Positions 43,104 to 50,795 of a stretch of 64,000 nucleotides of DNA are shown here, piece by piece. Numbering within the stretch: the first letter of the stretch is position 1; the number at the start of each line of letters is the position of its first letter. Below the pieces are notes generated by a model that was not told where the DNA came from, searched no databases, and saw only the letters and a program-made list of their open reading frames with translations. This DNA is from an uncultured Bacteroidales bacterium. GTDB taxonomy: Bacteria > Bacteroidota > Bacteroidia > Bacteroidales > Paludibacteraceae. The stretch spans positions 1-64,000 of the forward strand of contig CACZEL010000003.1 of the NCBI GenBank assembly GCA_902780235.1. Direction: 5' to 3'. Position numbers and translations under genes: made by a program.

Positions 43104-43949
43104 TTATGCATTCCGATAAGCCTTCGGCGTGACGCCGACACGGGATTTGAAGAAGCGGTTGAAGAAAGCCACATTGTCAAAGCCGAGGCTGAGCGCGATC
43201 TCTTTGACCTGCAGGTTGGTGATCTTCAACTGACTCTTGGCGTCCGTGATGATGGCCTCGATGATGATGTCACCGGCCGTTCGGTCCCCCACCGCTTTGA
43301 TGGTTGAGCAGAGGTGCGGCAAGGTCAGACGCATCGCCTCCGCGTACTGACTCACATGATGCCATTCGTGGTAGTGCTTGAGCACCAACTGACAGTAGTC
43401 CTGATAGATCTCGGTCTTACGATCCAGAGGCTTCACCAGATACTCATCCTGCTCATGGGCATATTTCGCATAACTGGTGCGCAGCAAATTGAATACATGC
43501 ACCATCTTCTCTGTATCCAGCATCGTCGGTTCAGCATTGAGCGCCGCAACGATGGTGTCGTACATCGAGCAGAGGACTTTCACATGGTTCTCACAGATGC
43601 TCAATTTCGGCGAATGTAATTGCAACGCCGAGAGGGACATTTTATTATTCACCGTATATTTCTCCAGGAACTTGCTACCAAACACAATCCAATACACCAG
43701 CGCGTCCTCGGAGAACTCGCGGATAAAGAGGAAACTGCCCGGCTCCAGAAGCAGGATGTCGTTCTGCTTAAACTCATAATCGGTCACATTGATCGTAGCT
43801 CGCGCCGTGCCACGGACCAGCAGAGCGTACACGCCACAGGTGATCTTACACGGGTAACGACCGTACTCGTTCATCAGTTTACCACTCGCATCACCGATCA
43901 TATAGTCCCCGTACGGACAGTCCACAATAGGAATATTATTCTCTTTCAT
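43104..43949 (-). CDS. AraC-family transcriptional regulator
   Basis: A 281-residue regulator: N-terminal cupin-like sensor (KQNDILLLEPGSFLFIREF) and C-terminal double helix-turn-helix (QVKEIALSLGFDNVAFFNRFFKSRVGVTPKAYR), a classic AraC signature. Start at 43949 is chosen because the upstream promoter lies between it and the longer ATG at 44018. Followed immediately by the TPR regulator. The ligand is unknown. Confidence 0.9.
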   Translation of the reverse strand: MKENNIPIVDCPYGDYMIGDASGKLMNEYGRYPCKITCGVYALLVRGTARATINVTDYEFKQNDILLLEPGSFLFIREFSEDALVYWIVFGSKFLEKYTVNNKMSLSALQLHSPKLSICENHVKVLCSMYDTIVAALNAEPTMLDTEKMVHVFNLLRTSYAKYAHEQDEYLVKPLDRKTEIYQDYCQLVLKHYHEWHHVSQYAEAMRLTLPHLCSTIKAVGDRTAGDIIIEAIITDAKSQLKITNLQVKEIALSLGFDNVAFFNRFFKSRVGVTPKAYRNA

Positions 43950-43975
43950 CTTAATAATTGTATCAAAATTCGGTG

Positions 43976-44007
43976 CAAAGGTACTGCTTTTTTTTGAATT
44001 ATGCAAA
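43976..44007 (-). promoter_or_regulatory. Promoter of the AraC-TPR operon
   Basis: Minus strand: TTTG (44004-44007), 20 bases, TACCTTTG (43976-43983), about 25 bases before the ATG. Confidence 0.75.
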
Positions 44008-44036
44008 TATTCGTGCATAATTATTAAATTTTATGG

Positions 44037-44069
44037 ATAAAAAAAGAAGAACCTCTTGCGAGATTCTTC
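44037..44069 (-). terminator. Terminator after rpsT
   Basis: GAAGAA-C-CTC-TTGC-GAG-A-TTCTTC (44046-44069): a 9-bp stem with one mismatch and 4-base loop, followed on the minus strand by a run of T (44039-44045). Confidence 0.75.
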
Positions 44070-44092
44070 CGTTTGACCTAAATGCGTATCGA

Positions 44093-44347
44093 TTAAGCCA
44101 TCTTATTGACCATGCGAGCGAGCTTCGACTTGAGGTTAGAAGCTTTGTTCACGTGGATGATGTGACGCTTAGCCAGTTTGTCCAGCATCGATGCTACCTT
44201 CGGCAGTGCTGCAGCTGCAGCGGCTTTGTCAGTAGTCTTACGCAAGTCACGAACAGCGTTACGTGCAGTTTTTGCGTAGTAGTGGTTGTGTGCTTTGCGT
44301 GCTGCCGTTTGGCGGATACGCTTCAAAGAGCTTTTATGATTTGCCAT
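44093..44347 (-). CDS. rpsT: 30S ribosomal protein S20
   Basis: The 84-residue protein begins [19 protein letters not shown], with the usual S20 features: basic first helix, second helix [11 protein letters not shown] and third [20 protein letters not shown], ending LARMVNKMA. Full length and normal. It follows the tRNA-Glu gene on the same strand and probably shares its promoter; a terminator follows. Confidence 0.97.
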   Translation of the reverse strand: MANHKSSLKRIRQTAARKAHNHYYAKTARNAVRDLRKTTDKAAAAAALPKVASMLDKLAKRHIIHVNKASNLKSKLARMVNKMA

Positions 44348-44360
44348 CTTTGTTTAAATT

Positions 44361-44402
44361 TTAGCTATTAGCTGTTGGCTGTTAGCCGTTCGCTATTAGC
44401 GG
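44361..44402. repeat. Heptamer repeat upstream of rpsT
   Basis: TAGCTAT, TAGCTGT, TGGCTGT, TAGCCGT, TCGCTAT, TAGCGGA: six diverged units in the leader of rpsT, between tRNA-Glu and the ATG. Confidence 0.87.
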
Positions 44403-44468
44403 ATTTTGTTAATATCCGTTGGCTTTGAGAGGATCAGCCTCAGGACTTGACTTTAGGGAAGGTCTTTG

Positions 44469-44540
44469 TAGTGCCAAGGGGAATCGAACCCCTATTGCAA
44501 GAATGAAAATCTTGAGTACTAACCGTTATACGATGGCACC
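44469..44540 (-). tRNA. tRNA-Glu (TTC)
   Basis: Minus strand: 7-bp acceptor GGTGCCA pairing with TGGCACT, anticodon stem CAAGA/TCTTG with loop TTTTCAT (anticodon TTC), T-arm AGGGG-TTCGATT-CCCCT. No CCA is encoded. Confidence 0.92.
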
Positions 44541-44570
44541 TCGCTTTGCGCTGTCGAGCGAAAAAGCGTG

Positions 44571-44602
44571 CAAAAGTACTGCTTTTTTTTGAATTGTGCA
44601 AA
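44571..44602 (-). promoter_or_regulatory. Promoter of tRNA-Glu and rpsT
   Basis: Minus strand: TTTG (44599-44602), 20 bases, TACTTTTG (44571-44578), with an A/T-rich spacer and TTTG-TGCAAATATT surrounding like the AraC promoter. Confidence 0.75.
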
Positions 44603-44626
44603 TATTTTTGCATTTTTTTGCAAAAA

Positions 44627-45667
44627 TTACTGCATTTTGTTATGTAAAGTAGCCAAATATTCCTGTTCCGGTTGACCCGGAGTGGGAATAAGTTCCATTT
44701 TGGCTGTTAGCTGTTGGCTGTTAGCTGTTAGCAAACCAAGTGCCTCCAGATCCATGATTGTTGAGTAGCCGGAACGGGCAATGATATGCTTTGCGCCTAA
44801 GAGCGCAGAGGCTAATTCGGCATCAGACATATAGGGCAGGATGGTGATGTTACCCCGCTTGATACGCGTATTCGGACGATGCATCAGACCCTGCACGATG
44901 AGGACGGAAGGGATTTGGTCATTAGTCGTTGGTCGTTGGTCATTGGAGAACCGCGCGATGAGCTCTTTCTCTAAAAGGGTGCGATGCGGCTCGAGACCGG
45001 AGAGAACGGCGACTATGTCGTATTGCTTTGATATCTCGATATCTCGATCTTTCGACATCTCGAACCGGCTTAGTGGACCGATATACTCGATTAATGTTGA
45101 ATGTTGAATGTTGAATGTTGAATGAGATAGCTCTCCGGCTAGACTCTGTTGCGGGTCTTGATAGTCGGGCACCCATACCTTATTATATCGCGCATAGATA
45201 CGCGCGTGTATACGCGACGCGATAGGTTCTGCCCATTTCCAGCCACGAGGTAACATGATATGGAGTTGATGGGTCAAATAGATAGTTTGAGGTTGTTTGA
45301 CATCGTTTGATGTCGTTTGACCTTGTTTTAGATATAGCCCAAAGCGATTATCGGAGATGATTTGGTCGATATGCTCTTCGCGCAGAAGGGTTTTAAGCAT
45401 CAGATGATCTTGGATGGCCCATTTAATCAGTTTGGGCATGGCTTTGATGATCGCCCACACTTGGCGTGAACCGGCACTATAACGCAGGTTGAGCGGCGCC
45501 AGATAAGTGTATCGGAGTTTGGGAAAATGTTTGCGCAGCAAAGTAAGACTCTCTCCGTCACCACCAAGAATGACCTCGTGCCCATCGTTCAACAGACGCT
45601 GAACGAGCGGTACACAACGACTCGCATGTCCGAGTCCCCAGTTCAAAGGTGCGATGAGAATCTTCAT
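44627..45667 (-). CDS. GT28/MurG-like glycosyltransferase
   Basis: A 346-residue GT-B glycosyltransferase: N-terminal MKILIAPLNWGLGHASRCVP with the glycine-rich nucleotide loop, NDGHEVILGGDGES, and C-terminal donor-site HIIARSGYSTIMDLEALG. Likely transfers a sugar to a lipid or surface polymer; the substrate cannot be read. The gene contains five separate short tandem repeats (7, 7, 8, 7 and 10-base units), all in frame and in predicted loops: VKQPQ, STFNIQHST, EMSKDRDIEISK, NDQRPTTNDQ and LTANSQQLTA. Their presence with intact motifs argues they are tolerated surface insertions. Confidence 0.85.
   Translation of the reverse strand: MKILIAPLNWGLGHASRCVPLVQRLLNDGHEVILGGDGESLTLLRKHFPKLRYTYLAPLNLRYSAGSRQVWAIIKAMPKLIKWAIQDHLMLKTLLREEHIDQIISDNRFGLYLKQGQTTSNDVKQPQTIYLTHQLHIMLPRGWKWAEPIASRIHARIYARYNKVWVPDYQDPQQSLAGELSHSTFNIQHSTLIEYIGPLSRFEMSKDRDIEISKQYDIVAVLSGLEPHRTLLEKELIARFSNDQRPTTNDQIPSVLIVQGLMHRPNTRIKRGNITILPYMSDAELASALLGAKHIIARSGYSTIMDLEALGLLTANSQQLTAKMELIPTPGQPEQEYLATLHNKMQ
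44701..44733. repeat. In-frame heptamer repeat 1 in the glycosyltransferase
   Basis: TGGCTGT, TAGCTGT, TGGCTGT, TAGCTGT, TAGC. Encodes LLTANSQQLTAK near the C-terminus. Confidence 0.87.
44915..44947. repeat. In-frame heptamer repeat 2 in the glycosyltransferase
   Basis: TTGGTCA, TTAGTCG, TTGGTCG, TTGGTCA, TTGGA. Encodes SNDQRPTTNDQIP between the two Rossmann domains. Confidence 0.88.
45034..45065. repeat. In-frame 8-base repeat 3 in the glycosyltransferase
   Basis: TCTCGATA, TCTCGATC, TTTCGACA, TCTCGAAC. Encodes FEMSKDRDIEISK. Related to the 8-base repeat in ribD (58328). Confidence 0.87.
45094..45128. repeat. In-frame heptamer repeat 4 in the glycosyltransferase
   Basis: ATGTTGA four times exactly, plus ATGAGAT. 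Encodes HSTFNIQHSTL. Confidence 0.9.
45285..45330. repeat. In-frame 10-base repeat 5 in the glycosyltransferase
   Basis: GTTTGAGGTT, GTTTGACATC, GTTTGATGTC, GTTTGACCTT. Encodes KQGQTTSNDVKQPQT. Confidence 0.85.
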
Positions 45668-45670
45668 ATT

Positions 45671-45702
45671 AGTCGAAAGTCGAAAGAAAAAAGTCGAAAG
45701 CC
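45671..45702. repeat. Heptamer repeat between radical SAM and glycosyltransferase genes
   Basis: AGTCGAA, AGTCGAA, AGAAAAA, AGTCGAA, AGCC; same family as the RND tail repeat at 7471. Confidence 0.85.
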
Positions 45703-45703
45703 A

Positions 45704-46483
45704 TTATGCGCTAACGATGACGTCGTATCCTTTGGCGCGTAATGGAGCAGCGATCGATTCCATCTCTTCGCGGGAGATCTTCGAGAGATTCTCTTCGGGT
45801 GTCTTGCGGTCGATGACATAGATCATCAGTTGTTTGGGGTGCAAAGTATCAACGGCTTGATACCACGCTTCCAACTCTTCGGGCGTCGTGTTGTCGATAG
45901 GTTTGCCCGCATGTTCGCCGCGCAAGAAACAAGTCTGCAAGGTAAAATCTCCGTCAAAAGCCTTCAACCATTCGATGAGTTGGGCAACAGTCAAGTTAGC
46001 ATTCACCGGCAGGTCAATACGCCGCATCATCTCATCTGTCGCGGCATCGAGTTTGAGGATCCGGTTATCGCAAAGCCTCAGCGCTTGCACCACATCGGGG
46101 CGACCTAACTGGGTGGAGTTACTCAACACACTCACTTTTGCCTTCGGGCAGTACTGATCCCGCAAGGCACAGGTATCTTCAATGATGCCCAAGAAATCAG
46201 GATGTAGCGTCGGTTCACCGTTGCCGGAGAAAGTGATGACATCTAGACATGTACCATTTTCGCATTTACCATTTACCATTTCCTGCAATTTCTTCTCCAA
46301 CGCCGCTTTCACCTCTGCTCTTGTCGGCAGTTTGGGATGGCTTACGGGTGTATTCCAACCGCATTCACAATAGACGCAGTTGAAGGTGCATAGTTTATGC
46401 TCCAGCGGCATCAATTCCATCCCGAGGCTTGTTCCCAAGCGACGGCTATGAATCGGACCATATGCAATCTCATTGAAAAGCAT
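45704..46483 (-). CDS. Radical SAM protein (COG0731-like)
   Basis: A 259-residue radical SAM enzyme starting MLFNEIAYGPIHSRRLGTSLG, with the [4Fe-4S] motif CTFNCVYCECG (Cys at 32, 36, 39) and the strand FSGNGEPTLHPDF. It resembles the wyosine-synthetase-related radical SAM family, but the reaction is not assigned. An in-frame heptamer repeat encodes VNGKCENGTC just before the GEP motif. Its 5' leader contains the two-block element described separately. Confidence 0.82.
   Translation of the reverse strand: MLFNEIAYGPIHSRRLGTSLGMELMPLEHKLCTFNCVYCECGWNTPVSHPKLPTRAEVKAALEKKLQEMVNGKCENGTCLDVITFSGNGEPTLHPDFLGIIEDTCALRDQYCPKAKVSVLSNSTQLGRPDVVQALRLCDNRILKLDAATDEMMRRIDLPVNANLTVAQLIEWLKAFDGDFTLQTCFLRGEHAGKPIDNTTPEELEAWYQAVDTLHPKQLMIYVIDRKTPEENLSKISREEMESIAAPLRAKGYDVIVSA
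46251..46285. repeat. In-frame heptamer repeat in the radical SAM gene
   Basis: CATTTTCG, CATTTAC, CATTTAC, CATTTCC. Encodes MVNGKCENGT. Same family as 4236. Confidence 0.85.
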
Positions 46484-46515
46484 TCTTATCTCGTTTAACT
46501 CGAACGATTATTTCA
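46483..46515. promoter_or_regulatory. Two-block leader element, copy 1
   Basis: TTCTTATCTC (46483-46492) and CGAACGATTATTTCA (46501-46515), exact copies of two blocks at 52177-52210 but with a different middle. On the minus strand it lies directly before the radical SAM ATG; TCGTT/AACGA can form a short stem. Confidence 0.65.
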
Positions 46516-46539
46516 GTATTCAGTATTCAGTTTTCAGAT
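46512..46539. repeat. Heptamer repeat at dnaG end
   Basis: TTCAGTA, TTCAGTA, TTCAGTT, TTCAGAT; includes the dnaG stop (46534-46536). Confidence 0.88.
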
Positions 46540-48507
46540 ACTAATGACACGATTTCCTAAGATCTTACAGATCTCATTGCGTTGCGTGAGGAGCGCAGGT
46601 TGAGTCGCCAATAACTGCATCTGGCGGTTGACATCCTTGGATGCTTGTGCAGCCTTGAGGTTCTGCTCTAACTCATTGATCTGCATATTGATGACGGTCA
46701 GTTTGATCTCGTACAACAACTGCGTCACCAGTTCACCCAACTGCAAGTCATACTCCGGTTTGATGAACTGATATTTCTCGGCGATCATATCGATCGCTAC
46801 TGCACTGATGAGCGGATCGGAGTGGAACTTAAAGAACTGCTCCGCCTTAAATCCCTCGTCCTTGCAATGACTCTTGAACTCCTCCATGATCGTTCGGAAG
46901 ACCTCAAACGGCGGTTCTATCTCATCGTTCTCCAACGTATAAACGATCACCTCACCGATGGTATAAATGGTCCCTTCAACCTCGATCGGCTGCTCGCCGT
47001 ACCGCACGATGAGTTGCATCAGGTTGTAGTAGTTCTTCTCCAATTGGGTCTGCGGGCTGACCTGCGGACGCTGTATATGCACGGGTTTGGCCGGCACTTC
47101 CACTACCGGCGCACTCTCCTGTGTCGGGGTCTCCGACGCGAGACCTTGTTCCTGCTCTTCCTGCTTGCGGCGCTCTTCCATCTTCTTCCGCCGCAGTTTG
47201 ATCACCTCGTTCGTCAGTACCTGTTCGCCCATGTGCAAGCGCTCGGCGCAGTCCTTGATATAGACCTGCCGCGTGATCATATCGGGGATGATAGCGATTG
47301 AAGCGGTGATGTCTTTGATGAGCGCAGCCCGTTTTTGCGGATCATCGCCTGCATCTTTGCTGAGCAAAGCAGACTTGAAACGAATGAAATCGGTCTTATG
47401 GTCTGCAATATACTGGATGAACTCGGTCGAGTCATGGTTCTGTGCATAACTATCCGGATCTTCTCCGTCGGGCAGCAAGACCACATTGACGTTGAAGCCT
47501 TCTTCGAGGAACATGTCTATACCTCGAAGTGCGGCATGGATACCTGCGGCATCGCCATCGTAAAGCACGGTGATGTTACCGGTGAAGCGCTGAATGAGTC
47601 GTATCTGCGGTTTGGTAAGGGCAGTACCTCCGCTTGCCACAACGTTCTCTATGCCCGATTGGTGCATGGAGATGACGTCCATCTGTCCTTCGACAAGGTA
47701 ACACATGTCGGCACGCGAAATCGCCTGCTTGGCTTGGAACAAACCGTATAACTCATTCGTCTTGGAGTAGATGATGGAGTCGGGCGAGTTGACGTACTTA
47801 CCGACGTTCTCTTTCTTCTTGAGGATACGTCCGGCAAAGGCGACAGGCTTGCCGCTGACCGTGAAGATCGGGAAGATGACGCGGTCGCGGAAACGGTCAT
47901 AGATGCGTCCGTCTTCGCTCTTACCAACCACGCCGACACCGATCTTGGTATCCACATCATTGACGATGAACTCTTCTTTGAAACCTTTCTGTTGCAAGGC
48001 TTTTGCTAACGGGCTTCCTTTCTCGGGCGAGTAGCCCAACTGGAACTTACGGATGATGTCATCCCTTAGGCCGCGTTCATGGAAATAACCGAGCCCGATC
48101 GCTTGCCCTTCGGGCGTGTCCCATAACTGCTGCTGAAACCATTTATTGGCAAAATCATTGACCACGAACATCGACTCGCGGTTATCTTGGCGCTGTTGCT
48201 CCTCAGCGGTCATCTCACGTTCTTCGACCTCGATATGGTATTTCTTACCGAGCTGTTTGATGGCCTCGACGAAGGTACACTGCTCTATCTCCATGATGAA
48301 CTTAACGGCATGTCCGCTGGCTCCGCAACCGAAACATTTATAGATACCCTTGGACGGGCTGACGGTAAAAGAGCCTGTCTTCTCCGAATGGAAAGGACAG
48401 AGTCCGATCAGGTTCGCGCCGCGTTTACGGAGCGTCACGTAGTCAGCAACGACCTCTTCTATCTTTGCCGCCGCATGGATGCGTTCTATGGTCTCGCGTG
48501 GGATCAA
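46534..48507 (-). CDS. dnaG: DNA primase
   Basis: Makes RNA primers for replication. The 657-residue protein has the CHC2 zinc finger (C37-H40 in LCPFHSEKTG; C58-C61 in KCFGCG), the primase core, Toprim (LVEGQMDVISMHQ; YDGDAAGIHAALRG) and a C-terminal DnaB-interacting helical domain. Length is normal. No sigma-70 or rpsU gene is adjacent. The 5' end begins after a repeat locus, and the 3' end runs into another. Confidence 0.96.
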   Translation of the reverse strand: MIPRETIERIHAAAKIEEVVADYVTLRKRGANLIGLCPFHSEKTGSFTVSPSKGIYKCFGCGASGHAVKFIMEIEQCTFVEAIKQLGKKYHIEVEEREMTAEEQQRQDNRESMFVVNDFANKWFQQQLWDTPEGQAIGLGYFHERGLRDDIIRKFQLGYSPEKGSPLAKALQQKGFKEEFIVNDVDTKIGVGVVGKSEDGRIYDRFRDRVIFPIFTVSGKPVAFAGRILKKKENVGKYVNSPDSIIYSKTNELYGLFQAKQAISRADMCYLVEGQMDVISMHQSGIENVVASGGTALTKPQIRLIQRFTGNITVLYDGDAAGIHAALRGIDMFLEEGFNVNVVLLPDGEDPDSYAQNHDSTEFIQYIADHKTDFIRFKSALLSKDAGDDPQKRAALIKDITASIAIIPDMITRQVYIKDCAERLHMGEQVLTNEVIKLRRKKMEERRKQEEQEQGLASETPTQESAPVVEVPAKPVHIQRPQVSPQTQLEKNYYNLMQLIVRYGEQPIEVEGTIYTIGEVIVYTLENDEIEPPFEVFRTIMEEFKSHCKDEGFKAEQFFKFHSDPLISAVAIDMIAEKYQFIKPEYDLQLGELVTQLLYEIKLTVINMQINELEQNLKAAQASKDVNRQMQLLATQPALLTQRNEICKILGNRVISI

Positions 48508-48508
48508 A

Positions 48509-48544
48509 TCAATTTACAATTTACAATGTACAATGTACAATCTA
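48509..48544. repeat. Heptamer repeat before dnaG
   Basis: CAATTTA, CAATTTA, CAATGTA, CAATGTA, CAATCTA between the beta-barrel stop (48542) and dnaG start. Confidence 0.9.
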
Positions 48545-49252
48545 TTCCTCGTACCAAAGGTACATACCTATTTTGATTTGCCACTGGTCCAGACGACCGC
48601 GGGTATGAACGCCGTTGGCAAAATCGGTGTTCTGGAACGGGTTGATGAGTCCGAAGTCGTATCCTCCGCGCAGGAAATAACGCTTGTATTGGAATCCAGC
48701 ACCTACGCCCCAAGTGATGTTGATACGCTTAAAGGCCTGATCCGGGTCTTCGGATTTATAACCGCTATAGTATCTCGGCGTATATTTTTCGCCCTCAGAA
48801 GTCTGTACATCCTGCCGCATGCGCCATTCCAGACCGCATTGGATGGTAGGACCGGTATAGACGATCAAGTAAGTCTCTTTGGCGATCTCGAACTTATACT
48901 GCCAGTCGACGAACAACTCCAGTTCGTTGTAGGTGATCAACTGCCGGCTACGCGGATAATCCATGCCGTACAGGTTTCCTGTCTTCCACCCGCTGTTATA
49001 CGCGCCGAAGGTGTAGTTCAGGCCGATGGACGTACCGAAACCGGCGATGATACTACCGTCATAGACCACACCTACCTTGAAGCCGTTCATTTTGATGTTG
49101 TTGTTCAGCGTGTCTTTATGCTGATTATCGTTGATGCGCAAGGTGGGTTGGGCGTAACCGATGTGCAAACCAAAACCCTGCTTGGGCAGATCCACCGCCC
49201 AAGCACTCATGGTCACAAAAAACAATACTACTGCTAAAATTCCTTTTTTCAT
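48542..49252 (-). CDS. Outer membrane beta-barrel protein
   Basis: A 236-residue exported protein: signal peptide (GILAVVLFFVTMSAWA), then alternating amphipathic strands (GFKVGVVYDGSIIAGFGTSIGLNYTFG; ELFVDWQYKFEIAKE; LIVYTGPTIQCGLEW) ending in a C-terminal aromatic strand (WQIKIGMYLWYEE). This is a PorT/outer-membrane-protein-like beta-barrel. Function is unknown. It follows the OstA-like gene in the envelope cluster. Confidence 0.8.
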   Translation of the reverse strand: MKKGILAVVLFFVTMSAWAVDLPKQGFGLHIGYAQPTLRINDNQHKDTLNNNIKMNGFKVGVVYDGSIIAGFGTSIGLNYTFGAYNSGWKTGNLYGMDYPRSRQLITYNELELFVDWQYKFEIAKETYLIVYTGPTIQCGLEWRMRQDVQTSEGEKYTPRYYSGYKSEDPDQAFKRINITWGVGAGFQYKRYFLRGGYDFGLINPFQNTDFANGVHTRGRLDQWQIKIGMYLWYEE

Positions 49253-49260
49253 ATATCTAA

Positions 49261-49281
49261 ATCATCAATTATCAATCATCA
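49261..49281. repeat. Heptamer repeat in gene junction
   Basis: ATCATCA, ATTATCA, ATCATCA: three units at the end of the OstA-like gene and before the barrel gene. Confidence 0.8.
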
Positions 49282-50795
49282 CTTTTCGCTTTGCGAAACA
49301 CATCCTCCGGGCTGATCGGGCGAATATCGTCTGCCCAGAAGAAGGTCGTTAATCGATCTCCGTTTTCGGGGATCTGATCCATTGGATAGAGTACGCCGGT
49401 TGTCTCTTTGGTAAAACGAATGCGGTGTACCTTGCGGTTCTGGACGTACATGCGGATAAAACTGCTCTCGGTTGTATTCATTCCCACGTATCCCCCTTCA
49501 TCTTCTTTGGCAAAATAGATCGTCAGGGCATTACCGCTCATATCGACGAAGTCCACTTCACCGTCTTTCATGTACGCGGTCACCTCTTTGCCGCTCATCT
49601 GGTTAAAATAGTCCAGCGAGTCCTCCATGATACATAGCGCATTGCCGTTTCCGACCATGTGTTCCACCGCACCATTCGCGATGAAAACCGTCATACTGTC
49701 CGCGGAGATCTGCTGGTTCTCGCTCCAGCATATCGGATCGATGTATAGGTGCATGGTCGAATCCGAACCCAGATAGACCATCGAGTCGCAAGTCATCTGC
49801 GCATCATCGCGATAAACACGTACCCCGTGATGCGCACGCACGCGCTGGTAGGTACTGTCCAGACGGGCACTGTCCTCAAAATGGAGCTCTTCCGTGAAGA
49901 GCGTATCCGCATGGATATAGGCGTAGTGCAGCGAGTCCGACCAATCGATCATCACCGCACTGTCGGTAGCGAAACCGCGGCTGTCCTCTTCCCACATCTG
50001 ACCGTAGTTACCCAAGAGCGTCGCATGGCGCGTGGAGTCACGCATCTCCATTTGGTGCACTACCTCACCGAAACCGATCCGTTTGTCGTAATAGATCGTA
50101 TCACCCGTCATCATCTTGCCGTCCACATGGTGCACGATGGACCGATCGAGCAACATCGACCGTTCGTTGGAGGTGTTATACCATCCACGCGAGGTGATGA
50201 TCTCTGTCTCCTGCTCATAGACGATGAGCGTCGGGCTGACGATATCGGCGATCTTGGTATCCGTGTTATATAATAAGGTATCACTCGTCAGCACAAACTT
50301 GGGATGTACGAGTTTGACTTCTCTGCTAAACACCGCCTGATTGGTATTCGGCCAATAACTGCCGCGCACGGAGGTCAGGGTATTCAAGGAGTCTTTGACC
50401 GTTCCGCCGGAGAAATAATAGGCGACATCGGCTATTCGGTCGTAGTTCAAGCTATCCGTGGTCAAGATCGTCGGGTTCTCGTCAGCCCTGCCATGCACGA
50501 GTTTGACGTGCTTGCGCAAACGCGCTAACTTGGAGTTTCCGTCATAGAAGAGTTTGTCACCGAAGCCTTGGAGCGTGTCGCCCTGCACGAAACGTACGTG
50601 ACCGAAGGCATCGAGCGAGTTTGTCTTCTCGTAAAAATAGGCACTGTCACAATACATCAGCGCCTCTTCGTGCCGGAAGACCACATCGCCCTTGAGTATC
50701 TGTGCGTCGGCGATTCGTTCCTGATCAAAATTCAAGTTCTCCGCCCGCTCCAGATATACCATGGTCTGAAGTAATATGAGGATTAATGTACCCAT
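49272..50795 (-). CDS. OstA/LptA-like lipopolysaccharide transport protein
   Basis: A 507-residue periplasmic protein of beta-jellyroll OstA repeats (ADAQILKGDVVFRHEEALMYCDSA; GHVRFVQGDTLQGFGDKLFYDG; DTLLYNTDTKIADIVSP). It belongs to the LptA/LptD-N family that bridges LPS from inner to outer membrane. A short N-terminal signal-like segment (GTLILILLQTMVYLE) is present; the first ATG overlaps surA by 13 bases. With SurA-like and barrel genes next to it, it fits an outer-membrane assembly cluster. Confidence 0.85.
   Translation of the reverse strand: MGTLILILLQTMVYLERAENLNFDQERIADAQILKGDVVFRHEEALMYCDSAYFYEKTNSLDAFGHVRFVQGDTLQGFGDKLFYDGNSKLARLRKHVKLVHGRADENPTILTTDSLNYDRIADVAYYFSGGTVKDSLNTLTSVRGSYWPNTNQAVFSREVKLVHPKFVLTSDTLLYNTDTKIADIVSPTLIVYEQETEIITSRGWYNTSNERSMLLDRSIVHHVDGKMMTGDTIYYDKRIGFGEVVHQMEMRDSTRHATLLGNYGQMWEEDSRGFATDSAVMIDWSDSLHYAYIHADTLFTEELHFEDSARLDSTYQRVRAHHGVRVYRDDAQMTCDSMVYLGSDSTMHLYIDPICWSENQQISADSMTVFIANGAVEHMVGNGNALCIMEDSLDYFNQMSGKEVTAYMKDGEVDFVDMSGNALTIYFAKEDEGGYVGMNTTESSFIRMYVQNRKVHRIRFTKETTGVLYPMDQIPENGDRLTTFFWADDIRPISPEDVFRKAKSDD

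Noticed and set aside
44701-45330. Tandem repeats considered as a CRISPR array
   Set aside because: Units are 7-10 bases and contiguous, with no spacers and no cas genes.
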